DNA of 64,000 nucleotides, taken from assembly GCF_000002235.5 (NCBI RefSeq), contig NW_022145609.1, forward strand, positions 39,366,630 through 39,430,629, in the 5' to 3' direction. The DNA comes from Strongylocentrotus purpuratus. Lineage: Eukaryota; Echinodermata; Echinoidea; Camarodonta; Strongylocentrotidae. The position numbers and the translations under genes are program-made. The notes beneath the pieces are model-generated. The model did no database searches and had not been told where the DNA came from. It saw nothing but the letters and a program-made list of their open reading frames with translations. This document shows, piece after piece, positions 55,729 through 64,000 of this stretch (within the stretch, counting starts at the first letter, position 1; every line of letters starts with the position of its first letter).

Positions 55729-56229
55729 CCAATAAATGACATGTGAATGTCATGGCGCTGCCCATCGACTAAATTAGTTATGACAGAGATAGACTACGAC
55801 GGTGTGGAAGGCGTCATAACTCCTTAGTCAGGAAGTTGTCCTTGATGTTAGCAAAGAGGGCTCCGTGAAACACGTAGCGGACAAGTAGCTCACTAACGCT
55901 GATTTAGTCAAGAAGTTAGACTTATGACGGTTTCTAGGAACGGGCCCCTGGACGCGACATCGATCGATAACATGTAGATTCTAGGCCTAGACCCTTTTCC
56001 CCGGTTATATTATAGACCCCAGGGGCCCGTTCCTACAAACCGTCATAAGTCTAACTTCTCGACTAAATCAGCGTTAGTGAGCAACTTGTCCGCTACGTGT
56101 TTCACCAAGCCCTCTTTGCCAAGATCAACGACAACACCCTGACTAAGGAGTTATGACGCCTCTGACACCGTCGTATCTCTGTCATAACTATTTAGTCGAT
56201 GGGCAGCGCCATCACATGTCATTTATTGG
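55729..56229. mobile_element. 501-bp palindromic element with arms of about 220 bp
   Basis: The left arm 55729-55951 (CCAATAAATGACATGTGA ... cgggcccctgg) and right arm 56019-56229 (ccaggggcccg ... TCACATGTCATTTATTGG) are inverted repeats at high identity with a 67-base centre. The inner arm ends carry 'ggggcccgttcct', and a related shorter piece (gtttctaggaacgagcccc) lies at about 57041-57059. No coding frame. A clear target duplication was not found. Confidence 0.8.
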
Positions 56230-58855
56230 GTAGACTATGGCTGGCAAAAAAGGACAATAAATCCTACAACTATGATTTATCAACACATTCACTTAAACAG
56301 GAAGTTATCATTTTTTACATTAGAAAATCTGTTGAAAATATGCCATGTTTATATTTTAGGTTTTTTCCACTTAAATAAACTGATAATACGCGTTTCTTTT
56401 CACATTGTAAAATCGTCGAAAGGATAGCTATTTTGCCACAGCATGCAAGCCATAGTTTGAAGTGTATTCTTTAGTTTTCAGACCCATATTGCTTTTTTTT
56501 CTTCAAATGTGTAAAATGCACAGTTTAAAACATGTGTTTTAACCTTTGGAATGTTGAAGTTTTGTCATTTGATTATTCAACTGATACCTAAAACATTGGA
56601 CATAAAGTTCATTACATCGTATTTTTCTAAAAATAATATATTGGTGTATTTTTATAAACTATCAAACTAAAATATCCGGGGGGTACCCATCTCAAGAACC
56701 AAACTGATTCACCGGTCATATAATGAAATACTCACAATTATATGTTAAAAGTACTTCTATTGTACAATCTACATACATTTGGAAGTATATTGCATCTCTT
56801 ATTTCTTGGTATCATTTTCAATCTTTTTTATTACTAATTCATTTAAATAATTGCATTTTCCCTAATATTAATTTTGTAATAATCCGGTGGTATTGCGACT
56901 AAGGCTAAGTTTTGGCTCCTCTTCTCGCCGATAGTATCGATCTCACGAGATACTAGCTAGTAAGCTCTTCGTGAAACGGTTTAGGAAGATCAGAGACATC
57001 TCCGTAGTTGGCGGATAAAGTTATGACTGTCTTGTCGTTGGTTTCTAGGAACGAGCCCCAAGTCTCCGTTTATAGGAAAAATACTCCGAAAAATATAAGA
57101 AACTTGACACGAAACAGGTAATAAACATATCAAATTTTAAATGAAGACCTTTATTTGGACATTTAATGAATATTTTTTTCATTTTGGGTATGTTTTAGTA
57201 GGGTATCTCCACGCCGAAGTTACGGGTCAAATTTTGGATAGGCTTCTGAACAAGCGCCGACTTCTGAACTAGCGCCACCCCCTCCTTGACATCGAGTCTA
57301 GATCTATAATCTAGACCATATATATCCAATAAAACAAAAGACATCAGAGTCTACAAATCTGTGTCTGTGATACCGGGAGGGATATCACATGAATTGAACA
57401 GAGAATTGACAAATAAGAAAGACAGTTCACCTTTGGATGACAAGTTCGGTTCGGTGCTCAGCTCCGTCACGTATTAACTTGTACGTAACAGCATGGTAAC
57501 TCATGGTATCCTTCAGAAAGCAAAATATATTGGAAAGAATAACCGCCTTGTCGATCGTTGTAGCGGGGATTATCGGAAGCCCCCGGATTTCTTCGAGTTT
57601 GCATTTCTAATAACCCCTGGCCTCTTTGTAATCATTGACCTCTCTTCACGAGATTATCTTCACCTTTTCATCTTATATCTAAAAAAAAAATGAATTCATT
57701 CTTTCTTTCTTCTTCCACTTCTTCTTTCTTTCTTTCTTTCTTTCTTAGTGCATGCATGTGCTATAGATGAGGGAAATCGACCCGACTTAAATTATTTCCT
57801 CTTTCCCGCCTACCTATTAATTTTTTTTTATTAATGATTTGAATAATATACATAGTTATTGTGATAAAATCAATGGAGACAGACTTTTACATAAGTCCCA
57901 ACCTTCCTGTCATGTCTCCAAATACTTTCAGTACATATTTAGACCCCCCTTGTTTTTCTCGTCTTCTCCGTTTATGTTGTTCTCAAGTTATAATATATTG
58001 ATATTATTTCGTAACTTTTATATGTTTGTTAACGTTTGTATATTTTGAATGAAATTATCGTAGAAAGTGAACTTGAACTTGAACTTGAAATGGGTGCCTA
58101 TTTTAGAAGAGGCTCCTGGTTGATAAAACCTTATTCCAACAATAAGACTAGCCTTATGCATGCCAGTGTCCCCCAATAATCTGGTAGTACAATCCTGTGA
58201 TTTATTATTTGAATATCACTTAATTTATTCTTTTTAAATTAGATGAATGAAATTATTCAATTTCAACTTGAAAAGAAACACATCAATGTGATATATGGAG
58301 TAAAATTAATAAAAATGTAAACATTTGGACTTTTTTTTCTTCTCAATACACCCAATGGATGGAATGAAATGAAGACTTAATGTGATAACATAAACCAATA
58401 TAAATAATTGGAAAGTCAGACAAAAATGCAATGAACACATTTAAAGCCAAGGTTTAAAACCAGCAACTTCAGTTTATTAAGGTTTGGAATTATATGCGTA
58501 AACGAAAAGAACGTTAGACAAAGGAAACCAGGAATGATAAGTACTGTGCTTTTGAAACACCTTTCACTTTTATAAAGTAGATGAGCAATTCGGACAGACA
58601 GCTATCTAAAGAGAAAGATTTTTTTTTGAAATCTACGACACTTTCATGGAATAGTCTCAACCCACTCATCAAGACTCCACCAAAATGATGTGACAAAATA
58701 TTTACTTCATCTGTTTTGAATTCGAAGAAACTACATACAACATAGTTGCGGATAGATGGCTTGTCTTTACAAGTGGTGGTTAAGGAGTTCATAACCGGAG
58801 TATAACATGAATAATCGTGATAAAAGCACATGGAAGAAATATACTGTAGTATCGT
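56230..58855. other. Non-coding stretch
   Basis: AT-rich. It includes a relative of the previous palindrome at about 56900-57060, a (tttc)n run near 57724-57748, and a three-fold 'gaactt' repeat at about 58070-58088. The open frame at 58514-58861 (-) has no motif. No gene was seen. Confidence 0.4.
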
Positions 58856-58859
58856 TCTC

Positions 58860-59925
58860 ATACATCGAATACGTGACTACAAGTCTGCATACGTTATAAT
58901 AGGTAAACGACTTTACCTAATGACAATACAAAATTTCTGCTGCAGTAGCTCCCATTTGTGACCAAAATACATTTCCTCATTTTGTTGTCAGCGAGACATT
59001 CTGTGTACTTATGAATAAGTCCATTTATATAATATCATTATCATACATTGAATACGTGAATACAAGTCTGCATATGTTATAATAGGTAAAAGACTTTATT
59101 TAATGACAATACAAAATTTCTGCTGCAGTAGCTCCCATATGTGACCAAAATACATTTCCTCATTTTGTTGTCAGCGAGACATTCTGTGTACTTATGAATA
59201 AGTCCATTTATATAATATCATTATCATACATTGAATACGTGAATACAAGTCTGCATATGTTATAATAGGTAAAAGACTTTATTTACTGACAATACAAAAT
59301 TTCTGCTGCAGCAGCTCCCATATGTGACCAAAATACATTTCCTCATTTTGTTGTCAGCGAGACATTCTGTGTACTTATGAATAAGTCCATTTATATAATA
59401 TCATTATCATACATTGAATACGTGAATACAAGTCTGCATATGTTATAATAGGTAAAAGACTTTATTTACTGACAATACAAAATTTCTGCTGCAGTAGCTC
59501 CCATTTGTGACCAAAATACATTTCCTCATTTTGTTGTCAGCGAGACATTCTGTGTACTTATGAATAAGTCCATTTATATAATATCATTATCATACATTGA
59601 ATACGTGAATACAAGTCTGCTTATGTTATAATAGGTAAAAGACTTTATTTAATGACAATACAAAATTTCTGCTGCAGTAGCTCCCATTTGTGACCAAAAT
59701 ACATTTCCTCATTTTGTTGTTAGCGAGACATTCTGTGTACTTATGAATAAGTCCATTTATATAATATCATTATCATACATTGAATACGTGAATACAAGTC
59801 TGCATATGTTATAATAGGTAAAAGATTTTATTTACTGACAATACAAAATTTGCGCTGCAGTAGCTGCTATTGGAGACCAAAATACGTTTCCTTATATCTT
59901 TGTCAGCAAGACATTCTGTGTACTT
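58860..59925. repeat. 183-bp satellite, nearly six copies
   Basis: 'aaatttctgctgcagtagct' recurs at 58931, 59114 and 59297 and onward at 183-bp steps. The unit also contains 'gaatacgtgaatacaagtct', 'ttgttgtcagcgagacattc' and 'tgtgtacttatgaataagtc'. The inner copies are almost identical; the last one is diverged. There is no open reading frame. Confidence 0.95.
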
Positions 59926-60064
59926 AAAAAACATCCCTCAAAATCACCCTTCCCCCAATGATCTACTTGATATATTTCCTGTGCTGTACATTTTTGTCCT
60001 CTTTTCATATATTTGTATTTGTAAGCACTATAGTACTTATTGTTTTTAGGGCTCCTGAATATTC

Positions 60065-60470
60065 GATATTATTATTATTACTTATGAAAAAGTCCAATTA
60101 TACAGCGCAGCTACTATATGAATATAATCTACTGCGCTTAATACAAAGTGTTATATTATTATCCAGCAAGACATTCTGTGTACTTATGAATAGGTCTATC
60201 TCTGTAGCGCAGCTACTATATGATTATATACTGCACTTAAAACAAAGTATCATAATTATCCGGCAGTAGCTGAGCCACCATAATAAGGCGTTAAAACATT
60301 TAGATAATTTCATCCTACCGGGTAACCATTTACTTCACCTGGGTGGAGAGTGGCGAAGGTAGATTAATGTCTTGCCAAAGGATATTAGTGCCGTGGCGGG
60401 ACGCGAACCTCGAGCTATATGATCCAGAGTGCAATGACGTATCCACTAGACCATGACACCTACCTAATAT
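60065..60470 (-). mobile_element. tRNA-derived SINE (with tail related to the 183-bp satellite)
   Basis: On the - strand the 5' end near 60465 reads ATGGTCTAGTGGATACG (A box TGGTCTAGTGG) and about 45 bases on GGTTCGCGTCCCGCCACGGC (B box GGTTCGCGTCC), a tRNA-like RNA polymerase III promoter. The body follows (tggcaagacattaatctacc, ccacccaggtgaagtaaatg, gttacccggtagga), a pattern I associate with widespread invertebrate SINEs of the V/Meta type. The tail toward 60065 has two tandem pieces with 'cagcgcagctactatatga' and 'agacattctgtgtacttatg'. Confidence 0.7.
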
Positions 60471-60475
60471 TAAGG

Positions 60476-62131
60476 AGCCTATTATAATCCCCTGCCTGTC
60501 TGTAGATGGTTGGACATAATGTACATGATTGATTTTAATACATTTATTAACAGTGCAAATTTAATAAAACTAAAATTACAATGCGATATACCTTGTTCAT
60601 AGAGTATTGAAATGATTGAGAGGGTGCAGTGATTGAAAAATTAAGCTAATATAGAGATCATTAATCCATATAATAACGAAAAAAATATCAAAACAACCCA
60701 GAAGAATGTCACCAATGTGTATGGCATAGATTTGATTATTATACATCTATAGCAAGCTTGAAAAAAATAAAAGTGGATCATACAAATTTCTTCTCATCTA
60801 TGTATTACATCATTGCATACATTAATCGAACCTACAGATTAGGAAGAGAATAACCCTCGAATAACTGATACGTCTTCCAAACAAAAAAGGGACTACACAC
60901 ACATGTGTCATGACATTTTTGGTCTAAACGTTTTAGAGAGGGACAAATTTCAAACATCATATTCTTCCAACAGACTTAAAAAAGATGAGAAAGGTCGCAA
61001 ATTATATCTCATTCAGCTTTAATCGGAACCTAACACGCTTCTTATGGTATATCATGCGACTAATCTCAATGTTGTTCCATAAGGCAAAAGGGCATGTAAT
61101 ATCGACCATTCTAAGTCAGCTGCATGCAAGTTTACTTTTAAAATGTACTATACAAGTTACTACAATAAAAGCATTGAATGACCAGCATTCCGTAATACAT
61201 AAAAACACAAATTAATTCTGCTCAAATTCATAGTTAAATGCCAATGTTGACGAAGCATTCATCATACATTATATTAACTCATTCATTTCTTTCAGTATGT
61301 ACAGCGTAAACAAATGAACGAACGTGTGTTTTTGTGAACCAGTTTAAAGGCAGATTTTAAAGATATACAATAGTACTAGATAAGCAATAGTCAATATAGA
61401 CTAACAAGTCTCAAATATTTATCAGTGTGCTATAAAGTTATCACATCTGTAGCTTTTTTTCCTCCTAAACTTGCTCCATTACGTTTAAATTTACCTGATG
61501 TCTATACATTAACAAACATTAGTTTATATTAGATGTCTTGAATGAGTACTGCCTTTGCTGACATCAAAATCAAAAGAGGATACACTAAGCGACTGTATAT
61601 TACAAATTAAAGTATAATCTAAGGTATTTCCTTAGGCTTAGGGCTAGAGTGCTTTAATTGCCCACAACTATAACACTAATAGAAAAAGACAGTTAGAGAA
61701 GCCTGAAGGGCCTACATTACTAACTAAAAGTAGAAGGTTTGGAATTTCGTTAGGGATAATAGTGCTTTAATTGCCGACAGCATTTAAAAAAGAAGACAAA
61801 CCCACAAACCTATGGGAACTCTTTTACAAACTAAAACTAGAAGTGATACAGAAAACTTTCATTGGTTTGGATAATTATAACATGTCGTTTAAGCTTCTAC
61901 CAACCTTGAAATTTAGTAGGCAAGCTTTCATCCACTTATGTGGCATAATAATAAAAGTTAATATAAGGAATTTCGTCAGGGATAATAGTGCTTTAATTGC
62001 CGACAGTATTTAAAAAAGAAGACCTACAAAGAGACCGGAGTGGGAGCCTATATTACGAACCAAAAGTAGAGTTGAAGGAATCTCGTTAGAGATAAAGGAG
62101 CTTAGCAGGGATTTGTATTCATCCACTGAGA
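60476..62131. other. GPCR 3' UTR or downstream non-coding DNA
   Basis: No exon seen. A block 'ggaatttcgttagggataat' + 'agtgctttaattgccgacag' + 'catttaaaaaagaagac' at about 61740-61798 recurs at 61966-62022 (spacing about 225 bp), and diverged pieces lie at 61622 and 62077, so this is an old local duplication. A polyadenylation site for the receptor gene was not identified. Confidence 0.45.
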
Positions 62132-62978
62132 TTAGATTTTGCTTTCGTCAGAGGGTTCGGTATAAGTGCCAAAGTCGGGGTCATGATATGTTGGATTGGA
62201 GACTGACGCTGACACTGAAGAGTCTGCGCCATTTGAAACTCCGGTTAGACTCTCCTCGCGAACGTTGTACTTCTTCACACGTCTGCTGCTGAAGAACTTA
62301 GAGATGGTAGTCAGGCTATCAGATGCGGATGAGACCCGTCTTCCATCACTCCCCGTACCTTCTCCATCGCACCAGAAGCAGGTCAAACCCCATTGCTGAC
62401 GGACTAGAGGCTTCCGCACACAGTACAGGATGAAGATGAAGAGACCTTGGAAGGAGTTGAACAGGATGAATAAGGCCTGGACAACCTGGACAAGAGACAA
62501 TGGATCAAATCGAATTTCTTTTGTCTTTAAAGCCTTTACAGTTTGTGCCTTTTCTTTTACAAAGTCCTTGTTTATCGGAAGTAACGAAGGAAGCAGAAAC
62601 AAATAATCAGAAGGAGATGATGAGAAGAAGAAGAAGATGATCCACCCCTGCGTTCTTAACATTGGACATAGAAATAATCTGTAATTCATGTTTGCATCCA
62701 ATTTTTTCTTCTTTCATGTTGTAATGTTTATTGTTAAAATATATTTGCAGTCTGTTCAACCGACTCAAAACTTTTATCCGGAAGGGGGGACGGGGGGGGG
62801 GGGGGGGGGTGGGGTATCATATTCCGCGAGTAAATGACACACAAATGTAGAATAACTCACCGAAGCAAATAAGCGATAGTGTCCATCTATTATCGAATTC
62901 TTTCAATTCATTCTTGTAACAAAAAGTATTGGTAACCTTTCTTAGTCTATTGATTTTTTCCATATGGCTGTATATACT

Positions 62979-63063
<85 letters not shown>

Positions 63064-63976
63064 GTATGTAATTACAATGGAAATAAAAACCCTTGGCTTG
63101 GGTTAGGGTTCACTATGACCAGTTTCATCTTATTTTGTCAGAGAGTTATAAATTGAAACCGGTCATAGTGAAGAAGTGAATTATATATATGTGTGTGTGT
63201 GTGTGTATTTAATATAAGTCTTTGTTCAGATAAAAAGTTTTTGGAAGGTATGGTAAATGAAATCAATTTGATTAATAGGGATTGGGAAAATATTTTTTTT
63301 TAAAAGATTAAAGATGTGTGTATGTATGTCAGTGTCAATGAGGACGGGTTTACCAGAGTAAAGGCTTCGATTAGTAGGAGATATCCAGTCGTCCAAGTCA
63401 GCCCCATCAATACCAGGATTGTCACTGCATTCTTGACGCGTTCAATCATCTCTTCGCGCTTCCCATCCTTGTCCTTCTTTGCTTTTCCGGCTATCTGAGC
63501 CGATTTTGATAGCTGTCGGATGACCATAATAAAGATGACCATGTTGGTGATCAGGACGACGGCTACAGGTATCAGAAGGCCGCCGACTTGAGACCAGAGG
63601 CGAAGGAAGCAGCTATATTGGGAGGCAGGTACATTTACAATTACATTATCTAGTTGGTAAATTGATGGTAAATGAACAACACTAATAACATAAAGCCTGC
63701 ACGCATACCAAACAATCTAATGCTGTAGTCATTCTCCGTCTTATAGGCTCCTAGCCTAATATCGTTTAGTAGGTCCTATATAAGGAAGCCCTGTACCAAA
63801 CATGGTGCTTTTATCCAGCAAGTAACGGTAATTTCACTAAACCACCTGACTATAAGTTGATTTCTTAAAAGTTTTTGCGATCTTGCCCTTTGTAAATATT
63901 ATTACTTACACATCTTCCCTGGCATAGTTTGTATTTGCAATACCGCCAGTCAGGATAACAATGATCGCAGGGATTC
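62132..63976 (-). CDS. Adhesion-type (family B-like) G protein-coupled receptor, 3' part
   Basis: Three exons are seen: 63910-63976, 63354-63612 and 62132-62485. Phases agree and the stop is TAA at 62132-62134. The gene continues past the right edge, so only TM4 to the C-terminus is present. TM4 begins GIPAIIVILTGGI; after the loop NYAREDV comes CFLRLW, holding the conserved second-loop cysteine; TM5 is LLIPVAVVLITNMVIFIMV; a charged third loop (KKDKDGKREEMIERVK) leads into TM6 AVTILVLMGLTWTTGYLLLI; TM7 ends LFNSFQGLFIFILYCV, the typical adhesion-GPCR NS.QG.FIF pattern. The tail is about 85 residues, serine-rich, with no PDZ-type end recognised. The ligand and any large ectodomain cannot be judged from this window. 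Confidence 0.9.
62981..63210. repeat. (CA)n/(TA)n microsatellites and a small inverted repeat in a GPCR intron
   Basis: (ca)n at 62982-63020 runs into (ta)n at 63021-63060, and a (tg)n patch lies at 63189-63206. Between them 'cactatgaccagtttca' (63111) and 'tgaaaccggtcatagtg' (63155) form an imperfect inverted repeat. Confidence 0.9.
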
Positions 63977-64000
63977 CTACAGTAGTAGAGAAAAGACAAA

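Noticed and set aside
60390-60466. Possible functional tRNA gene on the - strand
   Set aside because: A and B boxes are present, but it is followed by a SINE body, the cloverleaf arms do not pair convincingly, and no T-run terminator follows at tRNA length; it is better explained as a SINE head.

Overview
The window looks like genomic DNA of a marine deuterostome, most likely an echinoderm and probably a sea urchin. Reasons: intron-rich animal genes with GT-AG junctions; an AT-rich background studded with short tacatgtac-type palindromes; and many small inverted-repeat elements, minisatellites, a tRNA-headed SINE and LINE tails with ATT-type ends. The species call is inference. I saw no long terminal repeats and no capsid or envelope-like frames.

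Three host genes can be built exon by exon. (1) On the + strand, 23914-31225, is a complete MAP-kinase-interacting kinase (MNK; 9 coding exons, 511 residues). A candidate untranslated first exon lies near 420-1042, and a second candidate promoter, with two CArG boxes and a TATA box, lies near 18860-19223. On that model most of the first 23.9 kb is intron 1. (2) On the - strand, 46040-51808, is a complete DPH2 (6 exons, 552 residues), a subunit of the enzyme for the first step of diphthamide synthesis on eEF2. (3) On the - strand at the right edge, 62132 to beyond 64000, is the 3' part of a family B / adhesion-type seven-transmembrane receptor (TM4 to the C-terminus). MNK and DPH2 both bear on translation (eIF4E phosphorylation and eEF2 modification), but nothing here shows that their proximity is functional.

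Between them: 1-23910 holds MITEs, a 7.25-kb element with terminal inverted repeats carrying two minisatellites and a decayed transposon-protein relic (9320-16567), and a fold-back element (18251-18771). MNK intron 3 carries a five-copy 86-bp array in which every unit is a hairpin. 38.1-42.3 kb holds a broken copy of an uncharacterised multi-exon protein family followed by a LINE reverse-transcriptase fragment. 42.3-44.8 kb holds a possible Myb/SANT-like gene. 52-62 kb is gene-poor, with a 14-bp minisatellite, a TTAA-flanked MITE, a large palindrome, a 183-bp satellite and the SINE it resembles.

The points most worth checking are the canonical DFG motif in an otherwise typical MNK (the family is defined by DFD), the hairpin array and its two dispersed relatives, the composite 7.25-kb element, the paired-CArG intronic promoter, the SINE-like 183-bp satellite, and the cysteine-rich linker in DPH2.
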